Origin: Malus domestica
Lineage: Eukaryota; Streptophyta; Magnoliopsida; Rosales; Rosaceae
Reading direction: 5' to 3'
DNA length: 64,000 nt
Assembly: GCF_042453785.1 (NCBI RefSeq)
Contig: NC_091668.1
Coordinates: 21,115,001-21,179,000 of the forward strand
Shown: positions 1 through 12,993 of the stretch, piece after piece
How the letters are laid out: each line of letters starts with the position of its first letter
Position numbering within the stretch: position 1 is the first letter of the stretch
Position numbers and translations under genes: made by a program
Notes under the pieces: generated by a model
Database searches by the model: none
What the model saw: the letters and a program-made list of their open reading frames with translations, nothing else
Told to the model about the DNA's origin: nothing

Positions 1-104
1 ATTATTTATAATAAAAAACAAACATATGAATTGGAGAAAGAGAAATTGCCACGTCAGCCATCAAATTAACACTTGAATTTATCATTTCACATCTCCATTG
101 GAGA

Positions 105-398
105 TGTCACATTCCGACCCGGGCCCCCATCACATCCCGGGCTCGACTCCACTGTAGCACGATATTGTCCGTTTTGGGCTCCGACCATGTCCTCACGGTT
201 TTGTTTATGGGAACTCACACGAAAACTTCCCAGTGGGTCATCCATCATGGGATTGCTCTCTAATGAACTCGCTTAACTTCGAAGTTCCGATGGAACCCGA
301 AGCCAGTAAACTCCTAAAAGGTCTCGTGCTAGGTAGAAATGAGAATATACATATAAGGTTTGGAGAATTCACTCTCCTGGACGATGTGAGATATTACA
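105..398 (-). mobile_element. Cassandra-type TRIM solo LTR, older copy
   Basis: Read on the minus strand, this 294-bp unit starts TGTAATATC and ends GAATGTGACA. It matches the second copy at 42708-42991 along its length. It contains a degenerate 5S rRNA-like core: an A-box-like AAGTTAAGCG (270-279) and a changed C-box region near 235-250. 5S-derived sequence inside the LTR is the hallmark of the Cassandra family. Flanks are GGAGA (100-104) and AGAGA (399-403), a 5-bp target duplication with one mismatch. No internal domain or second LTR is present, so it is a solo LTR left by recombination. It lies about 1.9 kb upstream of the coiled-coil gene's start codon. Confidence 0.85.
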
Positions 399-940
399 AG
401 AGATGTTCTAAGCCCCTTAAAATTATTTTAGCACCCATCACTATTGCCTTGTTCATATAAGAAAAGATTTTGCTCACCACCCTCAAGTGATGGTGATGTT
501 TACTACTTTATTTATTATTATTTGATGATTTTAAATTTCGAAATCTGTCTAGTAGAAATATACAAATCTCAAAATTAAAACTTATCTAATAATAAATAAA
601 GTGATGAACATTACTATTTCTTATAGTGGTGAGCAAAAACGCGTTGATATAAAACCAAATTTGGTGAAACCCAAAGCAGTTATTGTAGGAAAGATCCAAC
701 CACTCCATCAAAAAGTAAAAGGCCAAAAACCCAGCGTCACATACAAATACCTAGACAATGACATCACCGCCCATCATAAGAAAAAGCAGAAAAATAAGAT
801 AAACAAAAATTAAATATTAAAAAAGATTTTAGACACAGACAAATGCAGGCTTTGGCGGGTTTCCAGAACGTGAAGTTGATATTTGAGCAGAAATCTCACC
901 TCCTTCCCACCTTTTTAATGCTCTTAACCCCTCCATTTAC
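399..940. other. Intergenic and promoter-proximal DNA of the coiled-coil gene
   Basis: AT-rich DNA between the solo LTR and the presumed 5' UTR of the next gene. Short open frames here show no recognisable family and look fortuitous. No clear TATA box can be assigned because the transcription start is unknown. Confidence 0.4.
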
Positions 941-964
941 TGCTTATTTACGCCATCTACCCAC

Positions 965-998
965 AAACCTCTCTCTCACTCTCTCTCTCTCTCTGTTC
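965..998 (+). repeat. CT-rich microsatellite in presumed 5' leader
   Basis: A pyrimidine tract dominated by CT dinucleotides. Such tracts are common in plant core promoters and 5' UTRs, and this one probably marks the start region of the coiled-coil transcript. Confidence 0.6.
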
Positions 999-1651
999 AG
1001 AGTCGGTTTACCTTCTTACCCAAAGATTACTTGCTCCTCCTTCCACCCTAAGCACCTTCCACAGATCCACAGCTAGGTTCTGCACCCCCATTGCCAATAT
1101 AATATTACCCAACATTTTTAATCTTCTTTTTCATTAAAAAACCACACATTTATGTATTTATATTTATATTTTATTTATGGGTTTTGAATTTTGAGCCTCA
1201 AAGGTGTAAGCTTTGCCGGGTTTATTACTGCTGCCCCTGTTCCCATCACACCCACTGCAATTTTTTGGCGTTTCTGAGAATTGGGTTTGAATTTCTTGAC
1301 ATCTGTAATGTAAGTATGCGTGCGGTTTTAGCCTCTTGTGGGTATTTTATTGGAATTACAAATCATGGGTTTTTTTGACGGTTTGTTGTTCTGGACAAAC
1401 AGTGATTTGGGTTTTTGAAAATTCCACATTTAACTAGGCATTTCTGGTTTGGGAAGTGGGATGCTCTGTGATGCCGCCGTTTTGGGTATTTTGTCAGTCT
1501 CTTTGGATTCAGTGTCCCAGCAGCAAGCTGCCATCTAAATTCCCCAGCTTTTTTTTTTCTTCTGGGCTTGGATCCGGTGTGTTTTCAACTGGGATTTGAA
1601 AGTTGTTTCTGGGTTTTCTGTTTTGGGAAAGTCTCCGCCTGATTTTACAAG

Positions 1652-2235
1652 GTAATGTGCCCTAAAATTTGGATTTGATTCTTACCCAAATCGGTTCCCT
1701 GCTCAACCTTTTGTTTTCTCTTAGATTACATTACCTTCTGTTTGGCTGCTGAGAAAAGAACACTGATTGGAAGAGGAAAAATTTGGATTAATTAGCTGGA
1801 TGTTGCTGAATCTGACTAGACCAGATAGGAATCTTAATCTTGTACAAGTGTTGGTTTTAGTTTTACTTTGACTTCTGTTAATGTTCAAAATTAATGGTGA
1901 TCTTTTCCTTCATTTACTTGAATTTGATAATGCAGCATGACCTGACCTTCTTTTGGTTGATTTTTTGATATGATTGGTCTTACTTGGTTAAACCTGCATT
2001 TTCGATTCACATTCTGGGTTCAACTTTCGGGAGGGGGAAAAGGGGATCGCCTATCTAACTTCTTGTTTTACTAATTGGTTTATACGCAATTGTGAGCACT
2101 GAATCATGTCTTTGTTTCTCTGGCTTCCTAATTATCATCTACGATATGCATTCTTAGTCTGCGTGATCAGTTGACTTACCTTCCATTTTTTGTGGAAACA
2201 GTGTGATTGAATATAATTGATTTACAATGGTGCAG
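1652..2235 (+). other. Probable 5'-UTR intron of the coiled-coil gene
   Basis: A donor-like AAG|GTAATG lies at 1652 and an acceptor TGCAG ends at 2235, followed by the purine-rich leader that runs to the start codon at 2298. An alternative donor, GTAAGT at 1310, is also good. This is inferred from splice-site strings only. Confidence 0.45.
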
Positions 2236-2297
2236 GAGAATGAAAGTGCAACCATCAAGGTTCCACAGTTGACTAGAAATAGATAGACTATCCAGTA

Positions 2298-5200
2298 ATG
2301 TCGAGGATCACTAGGTGGAAGCTTGAGAAGACAAAAGTAAAAGTGGTTTTCAGGTTACAGTTCCATGCCACACATGTAAGTTGGAACTTATTAGATTTAC
2401 CGCTGAAATTATATAATTTTTATACATTTCTAATTTGTATTCACTTCTTATGAAACCCGTGCATAAACTTCTGGACTGTAAGGTGAAATAGAATTTCTTT
2501 AAGTCAATTGTTGAATGATGCATCAGTCGGTGTTAATTAAATATTCTAAGCTGCCAATGTGGATTCATTCAGTTTGTAAACATTAGGCTTCGTATTGCGA
2601 CTTTGGGTGTTTGTTGTTTCTGTGTCCCTAGACTCCACTAACATTTTCCTGGTAATTGCCTGAATTTGGGATTCAATTGTGTCATATGACGTGTAAGATA
2701 ATCTAAACTCAACCGTAAGATCCATGTAATTAGTGCAGGCGTGTAGCTATCATTAGCTGACATTTTATTCAATTGTAGTTTCTTATGGCTGTTGACTTAA
2801 AATGCACCTAAAATCTTCTAAATTTGTACTTCTCCTATAACATGTGACAAGATTGGGAAACGTGGTTCTATATCTAGCACCTACAGTCTAGTCTACGGCT
2901 GAAAACAATGTTTCTGCATGGTTCAGGTTCCACAAACCGGATGGGATAAGCTGTTTATATCTTTCATACCAGCTGATTCTGGAAAAGCAACTGCAAAAAC
3001 AACCAAGGCAAACGTGAGGAATGGAACCTGCAAATGGGGAGATCCTATCTATGAAACTACAAGGCTTCTACAAGACACTAAAACCAAACAATACGATGAG
3101 AAGCTTTACAAACTTGTGGTAACCATGGTAATACTCCATAATACTCCATCCAGAATTCTTATATACTAAACTGGTCTCTGCTTCAAAATTTGGTTGATTT
3201 AGAACCTACACCACCAGAGCAGCTGATTGCAGCCATTATCTTGTCTAAACTGAGTTTAACCTTTTCATTGGCCTATATCTAACTGACATCAGGGTTCTTC
3301 AAGGTCTAGTATCCTTGGCGAGACTAATATCAACCTTGCTGATTATGCTGATGCATCAAAGCCTTCGTCTGTTGCTCTGCCTCTTCTTGGATGTGATTCT
3401 GGAACTGTTTTACATGTGAGAACCTCTGAAGTTCAAATTATTTTAGACACAGTGTTATCTTAGGGAAGCTATTTGATTTATCATTTAGCTTCCAGTAATT
3501 AGTTACTACTGGTTGCCAACTACTATTCGAGACTGTTTAACAATTTTCTTTTGTCTTATTCCATGTCAGGTCACGGTACAGCTGCTAACTTCTAAAACTG
3601 GCTTCAGGTAAGCATTAGAACATATCAACCTCTTGCTTTATCTAATTTCAGTTGTTAATTTGTAGTTCTTTCCCTTTCAGAGAGTTTGAGCAGCAGAGGG
3701 AGCTCAGAGAGAGCGGTCTACGAACAACCTCTGACCAAAACAGAAATGATGTATCCACTACTAGAAGAATATCATCTTCTGAAGATGCAGTAAATGAGCA
3801 GATGGATAAGGTTAGTCGTTCTCTTCTGTCTTTATTTGTCCCATAGTATATATGTTTGTTTTGAAACATAAGCTCCTTGAAACGAGTGTTTACTAATTTT
3901 GTTCATCATTTCATAAACCATTTCTAATTATTAATAAGAGCAAAACCACTTAAAACATAACAACTTAAACATTAATAGAAGCAAAACCACATTCAATACA
4001 GTATTCAAGAGTCGAGACAAATCAAGACAGAAATTACTAAATAGAACGTCCCAAAACTCCAGGTCACACTCACTAAAATAGGAGATATGTTTGGAAAAAT
4101 ATTATTTCAAGCACTCTTTCGTATGGATAGTGCATCTATGGTCTATCTCTCTCTCTTTTGTCTACTGTATGCTGGTTGCATGTCTATTTATGACATGATT
4201 CTCCTTATCTAATCCTCTGAGGTGTGTCATGCATGTGTGGAAGATACATGCTGTCAGCCAAAAGAAACTCCTTTCTCCGAATGCGTTTATGCTATGAAAG
4301 ATGAAATTAGGCTCACTGTTGCTGCTATGATGATGAAGTACTAAAGGGATGACATTACTAAAGATACTATATTTCACTATGATTTATAACATAGTTCTGT
4401 ATCTGATGAGAAAGATAGGCCCTGCTTTTCCAGAGTTTTATGGGTATATTCATCCCTTGTAACGTTTTCCATGAGTCAGTTACTGAGAAACTTGGTTTTT
4501 CTCACAAACTTTGACTTTTCTTATGCTTGTAAGGTGTCGAATTATTTGATACAAGGTTATGAATTTACACAATGCATTATGTGAGTTCTTTTACCATATG
4601 GAGTTATTATCTTTGTTATAGGAGTTTTAGATCTGTGATAATATATGCTAATTATTTTCTTCTTTTTTACAGATGAATTCGAAAGTTAGATTCAAAGAAC
4701 TCTCTCCCCATGAAGAAGGGGCTGGCCTGAATGAAGAGTATGCTGATTCAACTGGTGGATTTGAATATTCTTCCACTACTTCAGAAAGTTTATATGCTGA
4801 GAAACATGACACGTCTAGCACCCATGATATTGACAGTATTAAGAGTACCGCCTCTGCTGATCTAGGGGGATTGTCCCTTAGTCAAAGTCCCGGACAAGAG
4901 AAACAACATCCCTCAGATCAGCGATTCTTGGTACAGGGGACCAGTGAGTGGGCTCATAGCTGGGGCTCTGAATTTTCTCCAGATGCTTATTTACCAAATG
5001 CTTCTGAGGAAAATAGCAGGCTTAGAGGAAGCTTGGAAGCAGCTGAATCATCCATTCTTGAGCTTAAGCAGGAGGTGAACTCTTTACAGGTTCATGCTGA
5101 TGAAATCGGCAATGACGCACAAAAATTTGGTCTTCAACTTGATGCTGAAATTGCTTCTGGAGAACAATTAGCAAAAGAAATTTCCACACTGAGATCCGAA

Positions 5201-8200
5201 TGTTCAAAGTTAAAAGAAGATCTTGAGGAGCAAAAAAGTTTCAAACTAAGCATTCCATTTTCCCACAGGGAAACTATTGAGACAGGCCAAGATCGCATTT
5301 TTAATGAGTTATGGCTCAGGTGGTTTAAGGGCCTTTCAAGTATGGAGGATAAATTAAAAGGGCTTCAGAGCAAGGCATTATTTGGAGCAAATGAAAGGGA
5401 CTTCCAGTCCTGTCACTCGGATTTCGAGGCATTGCTTGGTGTTTTGCAAGTTCTCAAACAAGAGACTGGACAGGCAAGTTCAGGGCTGAACGTGACAAGC
5501 GTAAAGCAGGCTGATGAAATAAGTTTACATAAAGGCGAGCAATTAGTACTAGGAACGAGGGTGGATGCAGATTCCTATCAACCCGGGGGTGCGGTTCATT
5601 GTCTAAGTATACCTGGCCTGGTGTCACTAGACTTTGATTCTGTAGATGCCGCCAATGCAATGAAAGGGAAGTTTGTTGAAATTTTAAGAGAGTTGGATGA
5701 GATGAAAGCTGATCGAGAAAGCCTTGCAAAGAAAGCAGACCAGATGGAGTGCTACTATGAAGCTCTCATTCATGAACTTGAGGAAAACCAGAGACAGATG
5801 ATTGGAGAATTGCAGAATCTCAGGAATGAGCATTCTACTTGCTTGTACACAATTTCATCTGCTAACGCTGAGATGGAGAGAATCCAGCAAGACATGAACA
5901 ACGAGCGAAGAATATTTTCCAAAGAAAAGCGTGATTTGGACTCTCTGAACAAGGAGTTTGAAAGAAGGGCTACTACAGCAGAAGCAGCACTTAAAAGGGC
6001 ACGCATGAATTACTCTATTGCAGTGAACCAGTTACAGAAGGACCTTGAATTGCTTTCATTCCAGGTTCAGTCCATGCATGAGACTAATGAGAACCTCATT
6101 AAGCAGGCTTTTGAAGATTCTTTGATTCCAATGTTTCTGGGGTGCGAAGAAACAGTGCAGAATAAGAAATCGGATTCAGAGGAATTTCCATCTGCAAATC
6201 ACTTACAGTGTCAGAATAAATGCTACGGGATAAAGAAACAGCAGTTAGATGGGGATGCATTATCAGACGATTTGAAAAGATCCCTCCACTTGCAGAAGGG
6301 CATCTACCAAAAGGTTGAAGAAGAACTTTATGAGGTGCATCTGGTGAATGTATATTTGGATGTACTGTCAAAGACTCTACAAGTTACTTTGATTGAAGCA
6401 AGTGCTGCCGTCGGATTGACGAAAGAGAAAGTGCATGAACTTTCACAACAGCTGGAGCTTTCAACTGAGTCCAATGAGTTGTTGATGCTGAGGCTGCAGA
6501 CTGCATTGGATGAGATTCGCTGCCTGAATGAGTACAAGGAAACTTGTAATTCAATCCGCAATGACTTGGTTCTGAAGAACCAAATTTTGGAAGCAGATTT
6601 ACAAAACGCTAGTAGTGAAAATGGCCTTCTTACCCAGAAGATTGTTGAATGGAAAGGTATGATAAAAGAATATGAAACTTATGAGAGCAAATACAAGGCC
6701 TGCACTACTGAAAAATTACAGCTGGAAAATTTGTTGCAAAAGGAAACCCTAGAAAACGGCACTCTTCAGAATAAACTTTCCTCTTTGCAGGAAGAGTTGA
6801 AATCTGTCAGAACCGACTTTGATGAGCTAGCTTGCACGAAGGAGGATCTGCAGAATATTGTGAATTTTCTACAGGGTAAGTTATGGAATCTGTTGGCATC
6901 ATATGACCAAAAGTGTAAAAGCCTGGCTCTTTGCGGTGGATGTGTCTGTCAAGACTTGGAATCCAGAGATTTAACAGGTGTAGTGATGCAAATAGAAGAG
7001 CTTCAGAACAATGTATATGGAAAGATTGTCCAAATGATGGAAGAAAAGAGAGAGCTAGCGCAAGAAAGAGATATTGCTCAAGAGTCTTTACGCGCAGCAG
7101 AGTCTGATAACCTGATCATGAAGCAGAAATTTGAACACGATCTACGAGGTACAGTGGATAAACTAGATGTTTCGAGTGCGCTGGTTCAAAAGCTCCAGTC
7201 ACGAGTTGAGGCCATGGCAAACAGACCCGAGATTAGCTGTGAAGCCGAAGACAATTATGCACAACAACACAGAGAGCTTTTGGTTGGTCTTGATAATTTA
7301 GAATTGGAGCTGCAGCAACTTACTTCTAAAATTGAGGGCCTTGCTGAGGAATTTATGGCATTGGAGAAATTAACTGAAGAACTAGGAAGGTTTAACCTGA
7401 CCATAGCAGCATTAACGGTGGAAAAAGAAGCTTTGATGGTGTCCTTACAGGATAAAACTGATGAATCTTCCAGGCTTGCTCTCGAGCTTAATAGTTTGCA
7501 AGGGAGTTTGCTTTCTTTGCATGATGAGGTGCAAACAGAGAGAAATCTCAGAGATAAGTTAGAGAGTACAATCACAGATCTCACATCCCAATTGAACGAG
7601 AAGCATTGCCAGGTGCTAGGTTTTGATCAGCAGAAGGCTGAGCTTGTCCATCTCAAACAATTGGTTTCAGATCTAGAATTAGAGAAATCAAGAGTCTCCC
7701 GTCTCTTGTTGGATTCTGAGGAATATCTAAAAGACGTCCGTGAAGAATGTTCTTCCGTTTCTGCTTTAGAGGCTCAATTGTCTGAAATGCATGAATTTTC
7801 AATAGCTGCTGATGTTGGACTCACTTTCACAAAAGCTCAATATGAGACAAGGATAGAAGAACTAGAAAGGTATAACTTGACCATTGCAGCACTGTTAGAG
7901 GAAAAAGAAGTTTTGATGGCGTCTTTACAGGATAAAACTCAAGAATCTTCCAGGCTTGCTCTCGAGCTTAATAGTTTGCAAGGGAGTTTGGTTTCTTTGC
8001 ATGATGAGGTGCAAACAGAAAGAAATCTAAAGGATAAGTTAGAGAGTACAATTACAGAGCTCACTTCCCATTTGAATGAGAAGCATTGCCAGTTGCTAGG
8101 TTTTGATCAGCAGAAGGCTGAGCTTGCCCATCTAAAACAATTGGTATTGGATCTAGAACTAGAGAAATCAAGAGTTTCCTGTCTCTTGTTGGATTCTGAG

Positions 8201-11200
8201 GAATGTCTAAAAGACGTCCGTAAAGAGTGTTCTTCCATTTCTGCTTTGGAGGCTCAATTGTCTGAAATGCATGAATCTTCAATAGCTGCTGATGTTGGAC
8301 TCACTTTCACAAAAGTTCAATATGAGATGAGGATTGAAGAACTAGAAAGGTATAACCTGACCATAGCAGAATTATCAGAGGAGAAAGAAGCTTTAATGGC
8401 GTCCTTGCAGAATAAAACTGAAGAATCTTCCAAGCTTTGTCTGGAGCTTAATAGGATGCAAGGAAGTTTGCTCTCTTTGCAAGATGAGTTGCAAACTGAG
8501 AGAAATCTCAGAGATAAGTCAGAGAGTAGAATTACAGATCTGGCTTCCCAATTGATTAAGAAGAACAGTCAGTTGCTAGATTTTGATCACCAGATGGCTG
8601 AGCTGGTCCATCTCAAACAACTGGTATCGGACCTAGAACTAGAGAAATCAAGAGTTCTCGGTCTCCTGTTGGATTCTGAGAAATGTCTTAAAGACGCTCG
8701 TGAAGAGTGTTCTTCTGTCTCTGCTTTGGAAGCTCAGTTATCTGAAATGCATGAATTTTCAATAGCTGCTGATGTTGGACTCACTTTCACAAAAACTCAA
8801 TACGAGACCGTGATCGAAGAGCTTTGTCAGAAACTGCACTTTTCAGATAGCCAAGTTTCTGAAATTCGCAACAATTTCCTTAATGTAGAGAATATGCTTA
8901 ACAAATGTCTTGCTAGCGAAAGGCATTACCTTGAAGAGAACACCCAATTGATGACAAGTCTCAATTTCATTAAATCTGAGTTGGAAGCCTCCAGTGCTCA
9001 AAACAGGATACTTCTTGATGCAAACAGTGTTATGAGGACCGAACTTGAGGAAAACAAGAAAAGAGCTGAAAATACGGAGGATATTGTCCATATGGATAAA
9101 AGTCAGTCTGCTCTTGAGGTGGAAAGGCTGGAACATCTTCTAATGACTTCTGAAGAAGAGATTGATAACCTGATATTCTCCAAGGAAGAACTGGAAGTCA
9201 AAGCTTTAGTACTCAAAGCCAAGTTGGATGAACAGTCTGCTCAGCTAACCTTGCTGGAAGGATATAAGAATGAAATGGAAATGCTGCACGATAGATGTAG
9301 CGATCTAACACAGAAGCTTGCTCAACAGGTCTTAAAGACGGAAGAATTTAAGAACTTGTCCATCCACTTTAAGGATCTTAAAGACAAGGCTTATGCCGAG
9401 GGCCTCCATGCACAGGGTAAAAAAGAACCAGAAAGGCCACCAACTGCTATGCAAGAGTCTTTAAGAATTGTATTCATCAAAGAACAATATGAAACCAAGC
9501 TGCAAGAACTGAAACAACAACTTGCTATGTCCAATAAGCACAGTGAGGAGATGCTTTGGAAATTGCAAGATGCAGTCGACGAAGTTGAGAATAGGAAAAA
9601 ATCCGAAGCTACTCATGTGAAGAGAAACGAAGAGCTAGGAATGAAGATCTTGGAATTGGAGTCTGACCTACATTCATTACTTTCTGAAAAGCGTGAAATA
9701 ATGAAAGCATATGACCTGATGAAAGCTGAAAAGGAATGCTCATTAATAAGCCTTGAGTGCTGTAAGGAAGAAAAACAAGAGCTTGAAGCATCTTTGCAGA
9801 AGTGCACTGAGGAAAAAGCTAAAATTGCTTTAGAACTCACCTCAGCGAAGGATTTACTTGCGAGCAGTTCATCATCTGTAAATTATCAGAAGGGCGCAGA
9901 GGAACCTTTGGTTAAGTTTTCTGAACTAGATGGAGCCAATGGTGAAGCATCTCAGCATGAATGCATGAGTTCCGTTGATGAAGCAGACCAGTCAAATGTA
10001 CTCAACAATATAAAGTCCAAGCAGGTAATTAACTGTTTTTATGAGGATTATGTATATTAGAGTAATTTGCTCCATTGATACCTCTAATTCTTTGTGCAAA
10101 TATGTTGCACCCAGATGCTTATGCTAGCCTATATACGTTATGCATTATTCTTTTCCGTCAAGTTTTGGAAAAGTGAACAAAGATTGCTTTTTCATTCTGC
10201 CCTCTCTGAAAAGGTGTTTTCAGTTTGCTATTGTTTTCTGCTTTTTTCCATCATGGTGAGTTTGAATGGTTCTTCTGAAGTTGTAGTTCTTACCAGTACC
10301 AGTTGACAGTGCCACAACAAGTTGCTGCTCCAAATATTACCAAAGTAATAGCATTCCTATTTTATTTAGTGCTAGACCTTCTCTACACAATTCAGCTACC
10401 TGCTATCACATTAAACACATTTCCTGGAAAGTATCACCACTAGAGTGAAATTCAAAGCACTTGACGGTGGCTAATATATTTGGTACGACCAGTTACTGTC
10501 AGTCCTCGGAGGTTTAAACTCCTTGTTCACAATTAATGTTGTCAACTTTTCCAAGAAATAATGGTGAAATCTAATTATGAAAGAAATTCTATTTTAGTCC
10601 AATCAGAAAAAACATAAGTATGATCTATATAGTACGCTTGCCTAATTAGTTGTGAATGTGTTATCTTTCATAGCTCGCACCTTCTTCTTGTGGCCTCTTC
10701 GAACTTTACATAAAGTTCTCTTAGAGACAATAATAATTTGTGCGTAACTTGGTAATTGATTTTCTTAGGCTTCAAAATTTTGAAGTTCTCCTCTCTCTAG
10801 CAGAGGAATAGGATAGTCATTTCTCTCAAAGAAAAGGTTTACTATGTTTTATTTTTAGATGTATTATATGTAGAAATTTTGGTCGCTGACAATATATGCA
10901 CGTGATTGGACAGGATGATCTTGTATCCGGAGGTGTAAATGGGATCTCTGGTATAGTACTTTCAAAGCAAAGGGATATTCTTAATAGCGACATGAAGCAT
11001 TTGGTTCTTGCCAATGAGAATTTTAAGGCCCAAGGCTTAAAGTCTAGCATGGAAAACTTAAATAAGGAGGTATGTATTTTGTATAATCACAAGTGAACAG
11101 ATGCTTTTGTATTGCTACAGTTTTAACTTCTAAAGTTGGGGGGAGGGGGGGGGAGCAGAACTGGATAATAATATCTCAACAGTGGCTCTAGAATTTTTAA

Positions 11201-12146
11201 TCTGTATTATCTTGTTGCAGTTGGAAAGGATGAAACATGAAAATTTGCTTCTTTCTGTCGATGATCAACACCTTGAACCAAATTTTCCTGGTTTACATAG
11301 AGAGATTATGCAATTAAATAAGGTAAATAACAACTTATAATATAAGCGTGTCCTTGAACTGTATCATGTTTCATATAAAGCATGTCCTTGAACTGACTTC
11401 ATGTTTCGGATCTTTGATTAGGTAAATGAAGAATTGGGAAATATATTTCCCTCCTTCAACGAATTTTCTTGCAGTGGCAATGCATTAGAGAGGGTGCTAG
11501 CTTTGGAAGTTGAACTTGCTGAAGCATTGCAGGCAAAGAAGAAATCAACTATCCAGTTTCAAAGGTACATCTTAAGTGAGCAAATTATCTATTTCGTGTT
11601 TAGATGCATGTCAACTAGAACCTTTGCAGCGGTTATGGGTAATGTCTTTTCGGCTTTTTGGCTTTGGTGTATTTTGTGTTTGCATGGGATCACAAGGCCC
11701 TGCTAAATTTGTCATTTATGAACCATAAGAATTTCATAATGTACTTCATCTATTGATTTTTGGACTTTTAGGGACTTTTAAGGGGGGAAAAGGTGGTTAT
11801 TTTAAGTTCAGCAGAACTAGGAATACACGAGTTTAATAATTAACATGACACCCTCCTTTGTTCCAGTTCTTTCGTGAAACAACACAGTGATGAGGAAGCA
11901 GTGTTTCACAGCTTCAGAGACATCAACGAGCTAATCAAAGACATGCTGGAGATTAAGGGAAGATATGCTACCGTGGAAACGGAACTCAAAGACATGCATG
12001 ACCGTTACTCCCAGTTAAGCCTTCAATTTGCAGAGGTCGAAGGAGAGAGACAAAAACTAATGATGACTCTCAAGAATGTCCGAGCGTCAAAGAAAGCCCT
12101 ATACTTGAATCGCTCCTCAACATCCCCTTTTCTAGACCCTTCGTAA
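2298..12146 (+). CDS. NT-C2 domain long coiled-coil protein (At1g22060-like), 2,200 aa
   Basis: Ten coding exons rebuilt by hand with GT-AG sites and consistent phase: 2298-2375, 2927-3127, 3293-3415, 3570-3607, 3681-3810, 4673-10024, 10914-11069, 11221-11322, 11422-11564, 11867-12146. They give 2,200 residues ending NRSSTSPFLDPS. Residues 1-146 (MSRITRWKLEKTKVKVVFRL...) form an N-terminal C2-type domain (NT-C2, EEIG1/EHBP1 type) expected to bind membrane. Residues about 250-2190 are nearly continuous coiled coil rich in Glu, Leu and Lys. Exon 6 alone is 5,352 bp. Residues 1092-1571 are three tandem 160-aa units. The architecture and short C-terminal exons fit the plant 'myosin heavy chain-related' group, best At1g22060. 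Exact function is not known; a tether or scaffold at membranes is inferred. An ATG also opens exon 6 at 4673, but the upstream exons keep the frame and encode the C2 domain, so 2298 is the better start. Confidence 0.9.
7376..8815 (+). repeat. Three tandem 480-bp (160-aa) coding repeats in the giant exon
   Basis: Units start at 7376, 7856 and 8336, each exactly 480 bp and in frame. Each begins EEL(G/E)R(F/Y)NLTIA and ends near LTFTK-QYE. Units 1 and 2 are the most alike in DNA, and unit 3 is more diverged (for example HCQLLGFDQQ against NSQLLDFDHQ). A partial fourth start (IEELCQKL) follows at 8816. This is in-frame duplication of a coiled-coil module of whole heptads plus skips. Confidence 0.95.
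10025..10913 (+). other. Intron 6 of the coiled-coil gene
   Basis: An 889-bp intron, donor CAG|GTAATT and acceptor GGACAG. It is the largest intron of the downstream half. No coding or repeat content is recognised. Confidence 0.8.
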
Positions 12147-12560
12147 TAGTCACCGTAGCCATCCATTCTCGTTTGCGAAGAGATAGCCCTTTACGGGGTT
12201 GAGAATTGATGGTCCGACATGCCTTGCTGCACCATGTTATCGTATATGTGAAAGGTGAATAATGTATGGGCCGGTTAGCCGCTAGCTGTGAAACTTCACG
12301 ATGTTGAAATGTGGTATCGAAGGCTCAGCAGCAGTGTAAATAGAAACCTCTGCTGGTTTGTGCAACTGGTTTATAGTATCACAGGTACAGAACCCTGTTA
12401 CGAACCCTTCATTTTCGGGTTGCTGGGAGAATATGTTGTAGTTCTGCCATATAGTCAATCAAATTTTGTCATATTTATTCAAACATCGAAAGATATTGCA
12501 TTTTCTCCCCATACATCCCTTCTACATACCAAATTCATTTGGGAGAGGACGAGACTTGCA
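12147..12560 (+). other. 3' UTR region of the coiled-coil gene
   Basis: Sequence after the TAA stop. Short open frames are not gene-like. The polyadenylation site cannot be placed exactly. This 3' end faces the MUB 3' end (tail-to-tail genes), with about 850 bp between the two stop codons. Confidence 0.5.
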
Positions 12561-12993
12561 AATAACACGTAACTCAAGTGGTTAAGAGCATTCAAGACAA
12601 AAATCTACAGGTGAATGAAAAATGCTCTTGAACCAATAGAAAACAAATTCTGCTTTACAATAAGCTCGCGAATCAATCAAATCAATATGTTCGTTTGCTT
12701 TTTTTCTTTTACACTTGTATTCATTGATGCCAGAAAAACAGAAGAAGCTCCTAATGCGTCAATATGGTCCTTTTCTCTGTAACAAATCACATGCAATAAG
12801 GAACTATAACGCGTTTTACATACGGACACGATAAGATTCAAAGTAACAAAAGTCTGATGAATCCATGAATTTCTTGATGCTACTTCTGACCGCCCGGTAA
12901 CTGAGATTTGAACTGCATCCCATCAGCAACACATGAGAAGACACGGAAAACAATAACAGACTGCAGGAGCTCCACGAAGCTTGTTACCAGAAG

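Noticed and set aside
4673-10060. A stand-alone 1,795-aa gene starting at 4673
   Set aside because: Upstream exons 2298-3810 join in phase and encode the NT-C2 domain, and a good donor at 10025 removes the apparent stop, so this is one internal exon.
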